Source: Echinometra lucunter (lineage: Eukaryota; Echinodermata; Echinoidea; Camarodonta; Echinometridae). From it: a DNA stretch of 64,000 nucleotides. Location of the stretch: positions 15,873,757 through 15,937,756 of the forward strand of contig CM057154.1 of NCBI GenBank assembly GCA_029962745.1. The letters are read 5' to 3'. Position 1 is the first letter of the stretch, and each line of letters opens with the position of its first letter. The position numbers and the translations under genes were made by a program. Shown piece after piece: positions 1 through 10,149 of the stretch. The notes under the pieces were generated by a model. It searched no databases and was not told the origin of the DNA. It saw only the letters and a list, made by a program, of their open reading frames with translations.

Positions 1-1482
1 AGAGGGTTTGCCAGGTTTTCTACTGGATACATCATTGTATCAGTATCAATATTGTACAACCTATATCAATACCGAAGAACAGAAAAATACTCTTCAGAGA
101 ACATTTTTTACAAATGTATTTTTCCTTGTGTATATCACAGCTGGGGCTATACAAAACCTTGTATCTAAAATTGTCAAGGGGGGGGGGGGTAGGATTAGGA
201 CATCACACTGTCACTTGACTGATAAATATCTGGAGATTAATTCAAAAAAGTGATTTTCACCACACTATCACCCCAGCAATGAAAATATCAAAAGTCTTGC
301 TGGAAAATTTTCTTTACAAGATATACAAAAAAAAAAAAAATCTAAACATTCCTTTTCACCATATGGTGGTACATATATGTATGTATACTCGCCCTTCTGG
401 GTGACAAAACCGTGTGGTATACATGTATATGTATAAGCAGGCTTCTACAGAAAGCAGTTTTTATTCTTTCATGTAAATGTATCTGCCACTGGGTAAAAAA
501 TTTTTCCAATGTGAGATACTACATGTATTCTCTTCAAAAACAAACAATCATATCACCCAACCTCCACTGGAAAATTTTATAGGAGCTATTTTTAGGCCCA
601 ATGGAGTTATGTTGAATTTTCATTGCTGACGTCCCAATTTTCTCATTGAGAATACGCATCACTGAGTATCAGTATGTTGCAAAAAAAGTTATTTTGCCAG
701 CACTACCAACAAGATGTTATTAAAACTACTTTTGAGCTTCTTTGGAATGTTGAGGATTTGAATATAGAAGGCACACATCTTATGCTCTCCTCGACGTGAA
801 CCAAGGGGTTAGCTGTCTCGCATTCATTGCAGTATAGAATTATTGCGAGAATCTGTTCATTACCTTCTGCAAAGGCTTCCCTATAAAAACTGCCATCCCT
901 ATAGGATTCAAGAATCGTTTCACTACCTCCTTTCTGATGGAGAGAATTGCTGTCATCATCCCTGGTTGTTGAAGATACACTTGAATTAGTTCTTTAAGTG
1001 GAATGTACTGAAAGCTTTCATTACATTTTGCTTTGCTTGTAATTCTTCTCGCTCTTTGAGGTGTTGCAGTCATTGGTAGATCTAGAGCAAAATGATCTGT
1101 GTAACTGATAGAGATTCGATTACCACTCCCCCTCCCAAGTTGCCTTACGCCCCTTGTCAGTTATCGGAACACTTGTCAATGTTTTAATGTTCATTAGTAT
1201 GTATATGTAGGATTTATCTGAGGGGGCACTTAGATTCGAATGAAGTTTTGATAAGCAACAGCAGACTGAAGCAATCATATGGAATAGCAATCATATGGAA
1301 TAGCATACATGTATAATTTTACAAATGCAAGATCCCCACATGTATAAAATTTGTGTATATAAATATGTTATGAATTCCAGACATTCTTTGATGAAGATCA
1401 TTAAATTCTTTATGCATGGATTCCACTCCCTGTTCATTGAGGAGTCCATGGCCTACACGGAACCACTTCAGTTGATGGATTA
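1..1482. other. Interval with no recognised gene
   Basis: AT-rich DNA with a G run near 178-190, an A run near 328-340 and several TACATGTA-type palindromes. The only open frame of note is the minus-strand ORF at 840-1073, listed separately. I see no splice-bounded exon and no RNA gene. Confidence 0.6.
840..1073 (-). other. Unrecognised 77-codon ORF, possible transposon-protein fragment
   Basis: A minus-strand frame of 77 codons with a basic start and a stretch around residues 22-45 containing FQYIPLKELIQVYLQQPG. This vaguely resembles the YVP-x-x-x-L-x-x-x-L stretch seen in uncharacterised transposon-associated proteins of fish and invertebrates, but the resemblance is from memory and weak. 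No donor or acceptor clearly frames it. It could equally be a chance ORF. It lies close to pogo debris, which makes a mobile-element origin plausible. Confidence 0.25.
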
Positions 1483-2376
1483 CATGTCGGTGTTGAGCCG
1501 CCGAAGAGATGACTTGGTTTCTTCTGACTTATGGCATCAGAAAGCGTCCAGTACCAGCAGACTGCGTCGACAACAGAGACCTCCGACGCGCCGCCCCCAA
1601 ACAGTCTTAAGCCAGTCGTCGACGAGGGCCTGATCCATCCATCCTTTGGCTTGGGCTCGGACGATGATACCTGGTGGAAACTTGACGTCCTTAGGCAACG
1701 TCTTCCTTTTGAAGACTACGTAGGGGGGAAGATTGCCTCCATCAGCCGTACAGCCAACCATGACTGTGAAGCGGTCCTTCTCACGCCCCGTCGTGATGAC
1801 CTTTACCGTCTTCTCTCCTTTCGCTGCAATGGTGCTGGACCTCGGTAGATCAGAGGTTAGCGGAGTTTGGTCGGCGTTACCGATTCGGCTAAGGGGATAG
1901 TCATGTTGAGCTCTCATCTTGATGATGAACCTCTGGAAGTTCATTGTCTTGTCCTCTATGTCGTCGGGAAGTTTCTGAGCAATGTGGGTGCACCGTCTGA
2001 CTGAGAGATTGTGTCGCCGCATGAAACGGAAGGCCCACGATGTGCTTGCAGCAAAGTGACAGTCCTTGGCTCCAGTGGTCTTGGATATCTGCTTTGCTTC
2101 GATGTGAAGAGTGAGCGTCGATACAGCAAGGCCCGCCATCCTTTTCTCTCGCACCACCCCCAGAAGTCTCTCCTCCAGCTCCGGCCACTGCGCTGACCTG
2201 CCCTGCATGGCCTTCTTCTTCTTGGACATCTTTTCGATGGTTGGCTTGTTGCTTCTCCATCGTCGAATCACCGATTCGTCGACCCCGAAATGACGACCAG
2301 CTGCTCGATTGCCAAACTCCTCAGTGAACCTACAGACGGAGAGCTTGAAGGCAGAGGTAAATGCTCTTCTTGGCAT
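1483..2376 (-). pseudogene. Pogo/Tigger-like transposase, N-terminal two thirds (copy 1)
   Basis: DDE transposase of the pogo group (Tc1/mariner superfamily), which would cut and paste DNA at TA sites. Translation from the Met at 2374-2376 begins with a Psq/CENP-B-type helix-turn-helix (MPRRAFTSAF near residue 1, GVDESVIRRW near residue 30). A CENP-B-like DNA-binding region follows (STSWAFRFMRRHNLSVRR). The catalytic core then starts with the first acidic residue in GNADQTPL and reaches LLVLDAF. TGA at 1537-1539 interrupts the frame where the family normally has an arginine codon (CGA); translation past it is similar for about 15 more codons and ends near 1483. The rest of the protein is missing here and is found at 4.15-5.2 kb. 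The copy is therefore dead. An upstream in-frame Met exists at 2473-2475, but the family motif begins at the internal Met. Confidence 0.85.
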
Positions 2377-2748
2377 GATGATGACTTGATCGATGTTGAA
2401 GTTGAAGAATGCAGACTGTAAGTAATGATGTGAATTCCTCGAACTTGATAGAACGAATGGTGAACTCTGTTTCAACTCTCACCTTTTTATACCCTAGCAT
2501 GGCCAAAACGGCATCATCAAAGACATCTTGTTATTCAACAAAAGTTAACTAACAGACACAAATCAGACAATGCACATACCCGGATGTGCAGTGACTCAAT
2601 TATACACAGCCAAAATACCCTCTCCATGGCTTCATCATCGATTTCCTATTCAATTGGCTTAAAGCTAGTGCCCATTAGTGGGCTCCTATCAATGCCGGGT
2701 ATTATAAGCTCCCTATTGTTCAGGGTGCGAAGTTAGATAATTTCCGCT

Positions 2749-3182
2749 TCAAGGGCTCTCTTTGCAGTGATTTGATTGATGGAAGCAATGTGGGTGCGCC
2801 GTCTGACTGAGAGATTGTGTCGCCGCATGAAACGGAAGGCCCACGATGTGCTTGCAGTGAAGTGACAGTCCTTGGCTCCAATGGTCTTGGATATCTGCCC
2901 TTGCTTCGATGTGAAGAGTGAGCGTCGATACAGCAAGGCCCGCCATCCTTTTCTCTCGCACCACCCCCAGAAGTCTCTCCTCCAGCTCCGGCCACTGCGC
3001 TGACCTGCCCTGCATGGCCTTCTTCTTCTTGGACATCTTTTCGATGGTTGGCTTGTTGCTTCTCCATCGTCGAATCACCGATTCGTCGACCCCGAAATGA
3101 CGACCAGCTGCTCGATTGCCAAACTCCTCAGTGAACCTACAGACGGAGAGCTTGAAGGCAGAGGTAAATGCTCTTCTTGGCA
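2749..3182 (-). pseudogene. Pogo-like transposase N-terminus, tandem copy 2
   Basis: Second copy of the transposase N-terminus, offset 806 bases from copy 1 and nearly identical to it through the DNA-binding region. It has one extra base near 2897-2900 (TGCCCTTGC, where copy 1 reads TGCTTTGC), which shifts the frame after STLTLHIEA. The copy stops abruptly at 2785, just after the AHIA codons of the alignment, where it joins the 5' flank of the next unit. It lacks the whole catalytic core. Confidence 0.8.
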
Positions 3183-3591
3183 TGATGATGACTTGATCGA
3201 TGTTGAAGTTGAAGAATGCAGACTGTAAGTAATGATGTGAATTCCTCGAACTTGATAGAACGAATGGTGAACTCTGTTTCAACTCTCACCTTTTTATACC
3301 CTAGCATGGCCAAAACGGCATCATCAAAGACATCTTGTTATTCAACAAAAGTTAACTAACAGACACAAATCAGACAATGCACATACCCGGATGTGCAGTG
3401 ACTCAATTATACACAGCCAAAATACCCTCTCCATGGCTTCATCATCGATTTCCTATTCAATTGGCTTAAAGCTAGTGCCCATTAGTGGGCTCCTATCAAT
3501 GCCGGGTATTATAAGCTCCCTATTGTTCAGGGTGCGAAGTTAGATAATTTCCGCTTCAAGGGCTCTCTTTGCAGTGATTTGATTGATGGAA

Positions 3592-3735
3592 GCAATGTGG
3601 GTGCGCCGTCTGACTGAGAGATTGTGTCGCCGCATGAAACGGAAGGCCCACGACGTGCTTGCAGTGAAGTGACAGTCCTTGGCTCCAATGGTCTTGGATA
3701 TCTGCCCTTGCTTCAAGTTGAAGAAAGCAGACTGT
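3592..3735 (-). pseudogene. Pogo-like transposase remnant, tandem copy 3
   Basis: Third tandem copy. Only the DNA-binding segment (WAFRFMRRHNLSVRR) remains, followed directly by the 5' leader of the gene. Compared with copy 2, about 485 bases of the N-terminus are missing between GCTTC and AAGTTGAAG near 3712. The junction suggests a deletion at short homology. Confidence 0.7.
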
Positions 3736-4152
3736 AAGTAATGATGTGAATACCTTGAACTTGATAGAACAAATGGTGAACTCTGTTTCAACTCTCACCT
3801 TTTTATACCCTAGCATGGCCATAACGGCATCATCAAAGACATCTTGTTATTCAACAAAAGTTAATTAACAGACACAAATCAGACAATGCACATACCCGGA
3901 TGTAACGTCATGACCGGGTCGATTTTGCATACGAAATGTTGTGATTACTTACACTTACACTGTTTGTGTGCCCGCTACTCGCGCTGAAAATGACGACGAC
4001 AAAGAAAAAAAGGTGATGCAAAACAAGTAAGTTTTATTTCATCATTTTAACAAAGACATGCACGGAAAACATTAAGAAATGATTAGCAATCGTTAAACTG
4101 AGAAATCTGCTTGAAATGTTTGGTTTTGTAATGATTTATTTCCTTATATCTG

Positions 4153-4494
4153 TGTCCTCGAAGACTGCACGCAACTGCTCCCCATCCGAGCTGCAGTCGC
4201 TGGGGGCCCCTTCTTGCCAGAGGATTTCGTCTTCTGTTCCTTCCAAGTTGTTTGAGATGCAGCATTTCAGGAATGCTCGACGAATGAGGTCTTCTGGAAT
4301 CTCTTTCCACACCTGTAGGATCCAAGAACAGATTTGGTAGGTCGACCTTTCTTGTACGGCCTGTCTCGGTGTAAGTCTTCTCTCCCTCCATCATCCACTG
4401 GGACCATCGCCGCCGGAGACCATCTTCGAACGGCTTGTTTACCAAGACGTCTAGTGGTTGTAGTAATGAAGTCATGCCTGCCGGTATGATGTTT
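4153..4494 (-). pseudogene. Pogo-like transposase C-terminus, array copy 1
   Basis: C-terminal third of the same transposase, including the AGMTSLLQPLDVLVNKPF stretch typical of the end of pogo/Tigger DDE domains. Two bases are missing near 4335 relative to the other two copies, so the frame breaks after TRKVDLP. The far end, which should encode the acidic C-terminus, is cut off at 4153, where unrelated sequence begins. Confidence 0.8.
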
Positions 4495-4506
4495 TGTTTT
4501 TTAGGG

Positions 4507-4893
4507 CTAGAAGCCGAAGAAGTCTTCTTCATCGGACGAGTCCTCGAAGACTGCATGCAACTGCTCCCCATCCGAGCTGCAGTCGCTGGGGGCCCCTTCT
4601 TGCCAGAGGATGTCGTCTTCTGTTCCTTCCAAGTTGTTTGAGATGCAGCATTTCAGGAATGCTCGACGAATGAGGTCTTCTGGAATCCCTTTCCACACCT
4701 GTAGGATCCAAGAACAGATGGTTGGTAGGTCGACCTTTCTTGTACGGCCTGTCTCGGTGTAAGTCTTCTCTCCCTCCATCATCCACTGGGACCATCGCCG
4801 CCGGAGACCATCTTCGAACGGCTTGTTTACCAAGACGTCTAGTGGTTGTAGTAATGAAGTCATGCCTGCCGGTATGATGTTTTGTTTTTTAGG
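4507..4893 (-). pseudogene. Pogo-like transposase C-terminus, array copy 2
   Basis: Best preserved C-terminal piece. It reads from the QPLDV region through an acidic tail (DSSDEEDFFGF) to a stop at 4507-4509. The codons upstream of NIIPAGMTS in this frame are only an out-of-frame reading of the neighbouring repeat, so the true segment starts at the repeat boundary. The start of this piece is the point where the N-terminal piece at 1.48 kb ends. Confidence 0.8.
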
Positions 4894-4894
4894 G

Positions 4895-5207
4895 CTAGAA
4901 GCCGAAGAAGTCTTCTTCATCGGACGAGTCCTCGAAGACTGCATGCAACTGCTCCCCATCCGAGCTGCAGTCGCTGGGGGCCCCTTCTTGCCAGAGGATG
5001 TCGTCTTCTGTTCCTTCCAAGTTGTTTGAGATGCAGCATTTCAGGAATGCTCGACGAATGAGGTCTTCTGGAATCCCTTTCCACACCTGTAGGATCCAAG
5101 AACAGATGGTTGGTAGGTCGACCTTTCTTGTACGGCCTGTCTCGGTGTAAGTCTTCTCTCCCTCCATCATCCACTGGGACCATCGCCGCCGGAGACCATC
5201 TTTGTGG
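4895..5207 (-). pseudogene. Pogo-like transposase C-terminus, array copy 3
   Basis: Third copy, nearly identical to copy 2 with the same stop at 4895-4897. It is truncated at about 5207 inside the codons for FEDGLRRRW, where it meets unrelated AT-rich DNA, so it lacks the QPLDV part. Confidence 0.75.
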
Positions 5208-5544
5208 ATTACATTTTAAGTAGACAACCAGGGCAACCAAATTTTATCGAATTTCAACTCCTTCAGCGATTCCCTTTACAATAAAACATGAAATAGTTCA
5301 ACACATCTCATTACTTTTATTTTTTTCATGAGCCTCCAAAGTTTCAAAATACATGTTATGTCCAATGTCCGTCCATGACAGATCAGTCAGACTCGTGTAC
5401 ATCTTTATCAACCTGATCTGGACTGGCTATATGTTTCATATAATCTTGAAATTTTGCAAAATGATAGACATTCATGTTATCAAATTAAGGTGAGTAATTG
5501 GCTAATTAGTTCCCAAATATGAAATTTCATGCATCTACACTTAC
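5208..5544. other. AT-rich spacer
   Basis: No open frame, inverted repeat or RNA signal recognised between the transposase array and the duplicated block that begins near 5545. Confidence 0.5.
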
Positions 5545-6480
5545 TTAGCCCCAATATAAAGTTTATTGAAAGGCCCGATTCTTCGTTTGTGCAAACGACT
5601 CTTCCCACAGATTTTTTCATTGTTTTCATTTTTATTGGTTTTTAAAACATAAAACCAGTAATATCAATTTCTTAGTAATAAGAATGAAAGAAAGAAAATT
5701 AATATCCCAATATCACTCTTTTTTCCATAGTTCAAATTTGTTTGTAATGTACTGGAGAAATCATTTTTACCCACAGTTATATAATACTCATCTCTTACAC
5801 TTGCCCTATATTGAATCATTATGATTTCATGTACTCATTCCCAGTACACCTCACTGATGCACATGAATATATTGCTAATTTGAAAGAATAAAGCCATAAA
5901 CCGCCAATAGCCTATAAATGTGCTGACCTTTAACAAGAAGAAGAGTTAAAAACATTTTCCCGCATGAAAGGTTTGTGGTGTATGGGAGTGTAACCCAGCA
6001 AAGAGGATAACGATGAATAACTTACCTTTAAATATTATCTGTAAAGAAAAATCAGCAGCAGCAGCGGTAGCATCTCTTATCTACTCAATACTTTCATCGT
6101 CATCTTTACCTTTATCTTGACGAGGGGCACTTTCAGATGACACCGCCAATTCATATTGACTCTAAATCGGATAACAATTGAGAGGCTTTGGCGGCTCCTC
6201 ACAATGATCGGTGGCACAGATCCTATATAGTATCTCCCTAAATGATGCCACGTGACCTGCTGTGTTCTCCCCTCCATCGTCCTTCTTGGAACAGATGGCT
6301 TCTGTTACCCGTCTTATTACTCGTGAAGTGGTTGCTGTGCTGCAGCCATGCAGAGAAGCAGGGCTGTCAAGGACACTTCCTGTGGCGTAGAAGGTTAGTG
6401 CTATAGAAACTTGGAGACAAGCAGGCAGTGCCTTGCTCCTCCTTGTTTGATGTGCTAAATCGGCTTGGAGAATGTCAGTT
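5545..6480. repeat. Local duplication, block A
   Basis: About 230 bases from 5545 (tract TTTTTATTGGTTTTTAAAAC at about 5630) and the HARBI1-like segment at 6160-6480 recur at 10160-10390 and 10530-10857 in the same order and orientation. Spacing between the two segments differs (about 375 against 140 bases). This points to an old segmental duplication about 4.6 kb apart. Confidence 0.8.
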
Positions 6481-6647
6481 ATGTACATGACTCCCTCCCC
6501 GTTAAATCCATACTTTTTGAACATATCCCTGTCATCGTATAGTTTGAAGGGGTTGGACCTGTCCCTAAAGACACACTCTCTTCTTTTGGCAGCACCGGCC
6601 AACACGTTCCTAAGTGCTGCCATATTAGTTGTCGAGAACATTCTCAA
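6162..6647 (-). pseudogene. HARBI1-like (PIF/Harbinger) transposase fragment A
   Basis: The frame encodes the N-terminal part of a Harbinger-type nuclease. In order it has a FRDRSNPFKLYDD leader, a YGFNGEGVMYITDIL helix, the conserved QVSIALTFYATGSV stretch, and the helix-turn-helix ATTSRVIRRVTEAI. In HARBI1 a DDE nuclease follows; here the frame instead runs into a FREILYRIC module and stops, so all catalytic residues are absent. It could be a decayed transposon or an exon of a host gene built from one. Confidence 0.7.
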
Positions 6648-6666
6648 ATGGATTTGTCAGATAAAA

Positions 6667-6909
6667 TTACATTTGTCCACAGGTGAAAGACTTTCTCCTT
6701 GGCTTTGGCAGCTCCTCACGATGATCAGTTACACAGATCCTATATAGTATCTCCCTAAATGATGCTACACGATCCTCTAGGTTCACCCCTCCACCATGTA
6801 ACAGGGAGGCCTGTAAACTGAACAGAGCTTCGACTTGGTGAATTTCCTCACTTCGTACATCACAACGGCTAAGCTCGTCCAGTTGTCTGTAGTCTTCAAA
6901 TCTATACAA
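6667..6909 (-). CDS. Exon-like ORF with FREILYRIC module, function unknown
   Basis: An open frame preceded by a good acceptor (CTTTTCCCCTTAG ending at about 6927). It encodes a charged helical stretch (YRFEDYRQLDELSR) and then a module reading RVASFREILYRICVTDHRE. The same module follows the HARBI1-like helix-turn-helix in fragments A and B, so it occurs three times in the window. Translation reaches a TAA near 6666. I do not recognise the family. It may be part of the DUF4806 gene or of a Harbinger-derived gene; both lie on this strand. Confidence 0.35.
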   Translation of the reverse strand: MYRFEDYRQLDELSRCDVRSEEIHQVEALFSLQASLLHGGGVNLEDRVASFREILYRICVTDHREELPKPRRKSFTCGQM

Positions 6910-7277
6910 TCTGTGCCATAGATCCTAAGGGGAAAAGGGGGAATTCGACATCTGGCAAAATAATAAAAAAGGCAGGAATCAGAAGCGAAATTTCACAGGC
7001 CTACAATACTTGTACATAAACGGTGCATACTCTGAATGCAAAAAGATTTTGCGCTAATATTTCATGATTTTTTTTTCCCCTGAGGGCGTGTGCCCAAAAA
7101 ATTTGCAAAAAGATATCACACCATTATTTTTGCAGAAAAACAATTACTGTTTAAAATCAATGCAAATTATATTACTAACAAGTTTCATCTGATTTGAAGA
7201 CAAGATCAAGACAATATTCTTTGTGACACAATCAGGAAAATTAGCTTTAGCTTTTGGTAGCTGGATCCGCTACCGTC

Positions 7278-7570
7278 TACGGTCCATGCAATAGTGAAGG
7301 AGTAGCTGTATTTCTTTTTGTAGCTGGCACTGTTGCATTTGAGGTACGTTGATGCGAGAGAAAGATATCGTACGTTGAAGAAAGAGTGTATTGGCCTCGG
7401 TCTCGGTTGATTGTTCTGTCGTGTTCGGTGCCTATGTGGATAGCTTCTCTAACCCACCTGGTGAATTTTCTGGGATCTAATGGTAGGTTGGAGCTCTCTT
7501 ACCTCAAGTGCAACAACATCGGCTACGAAAAGAAATACAGCGACTTCTTCGTCATTGCACGGTACATAGA
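7278..7570. repeat. Inverted repeat with exon-like arms
   Basis: The plus strand at about 7278-7348 and the minus strand at about 7570-7500 share roughly 65 bases (GCTGTATTTCTTTT...GTTGCA.TTGAGGTA). Each arm ends in a potential splice donor: GAG|GTACGT on plus, GAG|GTAAGA on minus. Each encodes a similar short peptide (VAVFLFVA). The loop is about 150 bases. Confidence 0.6.
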
Positions 7571-7635
7571 TTTTACTATTTTGGATAGAAATCCACATTC
7601 ATTCAAGTAAAAGAAAAAAAGAAAAAGGCATTCAC

Positions 7636-7742
7636 CTTGCACTTATTCCCACCCGGAAGAAATGGGGTACGCTTCAGATAGTCATCAACCACTTCCTCCA
7701 CCTCAGTCTCGGTGGTCCCCTCATGGTTTTTCATGCAGGCTC
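7636..7742 (-). CDS. Exon-like ORF, function unknown
   Basis: 107 bases bounded by an acceptor (TTTGTCCTTAAG) and a donor (AAG|GTGAAT). One frame is open and encodes an acidic segment, TETEVEEVVDDYLKRTPFLP, ending GGNKCK. It enters needing one base from the preceding exon and exits in phase 0. The DUF4806 exons on the same strand have the same style of boundaries, so it may belong to that gene or a neighbouring copy. I do not recognise the fold. Confidence 0.4.
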
Positions 7743-8957
7743 CTTAAGGACAAACGTGCAAACCCCATGGAACATTATATTGGGGTATAGTTTTGGTAAA
7801 ACTAAAAACATAATCTTTCAAATTTCGAATTTACTTTGAGGTAGAATAAAAGATAAATATATAATAAAACACATTAGCTACATGTATATTCTCTTTTTAA
7901 TATAGAAAACAACTTTACAAGCATGAACACGGAGGAATATTTCAAGATATCTTCTTATATAGCTCTCTGACATAGATAGCAAAATCTATGAAATTATCAT
8001 TTGGAAGAGGAATTTTAAGGGGAAAAAAATATCTCTGCTAGTAGACGGCACAAGATCTGCTCAACGGTCAAATTCAAATTTTAGCAATGATTCCACGTGT
8101 TATGCTTGTGTTATTGTTGGAGTGTTTCATACTAGACCAATATACTTGATATTATGAAATCTTACTAAAACTCCCGCTTTAACCGCGGTTTTAACGGCAT
8201 AAAATGGGATAATCACATCATACATCTTAAGAAATGCTCATTCCATACCAGTTCACCAATTAATTATTATTTTTACACCATACTGTCTGGAAATGTCTTG
8301 TAATTTGGTGTAGATATAATTTCAAATGTGCAAAGCATGTGCTAACGTTTTGTCGCTTTCAATGCTATGCCACACCCCATATTTTGGTTTTTTTTTTTTT
8401 TTGTTTTGCAAAAAATAGCATTGTCCCCAACTTTTACTCGTCTCAAACCAAGTCTCATAATACATGTATTATCAAATTAATTCAAAAGGAACTTGGGTTT
8501 TTTCCCCCCAGGAAATCTACATGGACCAAAGATGGTGATAGGTTGACAGTGTTAGTGAAGATAGGATATGGTCTCTAGCACTGTTGCATCACATCTCTGT
8601 ATAGTACATGTAGTTATCAAAGAGAATCAATCGATCCAGATGGAATGAACTGAATGTGTATTTCAAATTAATTGAAACTGGTACAACCAGCATTCATAAT
8701 GAAGAGACCTTTTGAATAGAGAATAAAACAAGTTCATTATGTTTTTTTATCATGGCCATGAGAATATAACTTTTTGATATTAAAGTGAAATTAAGCTAGA
8801 TAGTCATACTAATTGATCATTTAATCTTATTTTGACTTGATTATGGCATCAAATAGTTACCGTCGAGCCAACATTGCGCCAACGTCAGCAATGTCGGCAG
8901 TCATGAAACGGCATCAACCCTGATAGCAGAGACTGGTAAGAATAACATAATACTTAC
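7743..8957. other. Interval with no recognised gene
   Basis: AT-rich DNA with a T run at about 8390-8402. No splice-bounded open frame or inverted repeat was recognised. Confidence 0.5.
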
Positions 8958-9120
8958 TAACGATAACGGGAAAAAAACTTGGTTGACTTGAGCAATTTCT
9001 TCCTCTTCCTTCCAAGGACATTAAATGAAGACCATAGCTCATTTGATCCCAGTTTTTTTTCATAATTCTTCTCCCAGTTTGGGGTATGGAGCTCCCGCCG
9101 ACCAGACTCAGGAAGCTGAT
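8958..9120 (-). CDS. DUF4806 protein, second exon, with frameshift
   Basis: 163 bases between an acceptor (TTTTTCAG) and a strong donor (TTA|GTAAGTAT). It starts ISFLSLVGGSS, matching the middle of the DUF4806 domain. After RRIMKK the annotated frame loses similarity, while the +1 frame reads LGSNELWSSFNVLGRKRKKL and then LLKSTKFF, which fits the conserved DUF4806 C-terminal half. The shift falls in an A8 run (plus-strand T8 at 9053-9060), so either the assembly lost one A or the gene is broken. DUF4806 proteins are poorly characterised and often associated with mobile elements in invertebrates. Confidence 0.65.
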
Positions 9121-9334
9121 CTGAAAAACATAAGAACCCTCATTAATTACAGTGTTGCAGATTCTTCCATATAAATGAGTTAGACCTCTCATTTCCATAC
9201 AGTACCATGAGGGTCTGTCAAGCTCAAACTTTACCCTGATACAGTAAATATTGATTGTTTTATTGTCTTTTTAAGGATGCACACAGGCCTTGACCAAATC
9301 TCATCTAACGGGCTTCATATTTGCTGGAAATATT

Positions 9335-9690
9335 TATTTCACCAAAACACCAGTTTATTACACAGCACTTTACCAGTTTAGACCAAAGCATTTACAGTAT
9401 ATTATTACCCTGGTCATTGGATTAATTTACAATTCTGCACTTACAGTGCACAGTGTCCACTCCCCGAGGAGCATTTCAATTGGTTGCCTGTTAAGCACAC
9501 ACAGTTCGGCTAATAACCACATCAGCATTCATATCCTACTGGGTACCAATTTTATTTTAACACCTCAAGTGGGCTGAAGAATGAAGATATAATGCCTTGC
9601 TCAAGGAACAGAAGTACTTGGGATAAAACCCAAACCTTTGCATTCACAGTCGAGTGATTAGACCACTTGGATACATTACTTACACTGTAT
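9335..9690 (-). repeat. tRNA-derived SINE-like element, diverged, minus orientation
   Basis: Shares with 45637-45975 the landmarks ATTATTACCC-GGTCAT, CACTCCC-GAGGAGCATTTCA and CCTACTGGGTACC, in the same order. Its right end, GTGATTAGACCACTTGG, reads on the minus strand as a tRNA A-box-like tract. It lies between the two DUF4806 exons, so it is intronic there. Confidence 0.6.
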
Positions 9691-9901
9691 CAGACCTCCC
9701 ACCCCCTCCTGGAATGTCTAAGATAAACATTTACAATTATTGTTACTATTTTCTTTTAACATGGCTATAAAGTAATCAAGGCATGCATCAGTCTGAAACT
9801 TTGGATATTTTCATGTACTAGTATTCCAGCTTGAGCTGTACATGTAACGAAAATGAATGATCAAATAATGCCATACTATAATCCAAGTGTTTTACACTTA
9901 C

Positions 9902-10107
9902 CATACATCTCTTGAATTCGGCATCAGTAAGCCTTGCTTCAAGCAATTTGAAGTCTACATCCGTTTTCAGCGGCTCGCTGAATGGTTCAAACAGCTCCGA
10001 TCCCAACCCCAAATCAGGCTTTTCTCCCATGTTATTGATGGTATCGATTATTTTCCTCTGTCCCTCCTCCAGCGCTTGCAGCTTCAGCAGGACGTGGGTC
10101 TGGAAGT
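9902..10107 (-). CDS. DUF4806 protein, first half of domain
   Basis: 206 bases between an acceptor (TTTGTTTGTCCAG) and a donor (ATG|GTAAGT). The frame encodes DFQTHVLLKLQALEEGQRKI, a short helical segment, then the signature EPLKTDVDFKLLEARLTDAE with FKRCM. This is the N-terminal half of DUF4806 (PLKT, then an E-x-L-x-x-x-E-F helix). It exits in phase 0 and joins cleanly to the exon at 8958-9120. Upstream exons are not identified; a HARBI1-like fragment lies 0.4 kb upstream. Confidence 0.7.
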
Positions 10108-10149
10108 CTGGACAAACAAAAACAAAAAACAGATGGATGAACAATTTAG

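Larger units (their letters stand above)
1979..3900 (-). repeat. Direct tandem repeat, ~806-base unit, pogo 5' region
   Basis: The sequence GCAATGTGGGTGC starts at 1979, 2785 and 3592, giving periods of 806 and 807. Each unit holds part of the transposase N-terminus plus about 300 bases of 5' flank (shared tracts such as CATACCCGGATGT near 2575, 3382 and 3893). Copies 1 and 2 are almost identical, so the duplication is recent. Copy 3 carries an internal deletion and more substitutions. Confidence 0.9.
4153..5207 (-). repeat. Direct tandem array, 388-base unit, transposase C-terminus
   Basis: CCTCGAAGACTGCA begins at 4156, 4542 and 4930, giving periods of 386 and 388. The 2-base difference is the deletion in copy 1. 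Units are otherwise almost identical, so the array is young. Confidence 0.9.
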
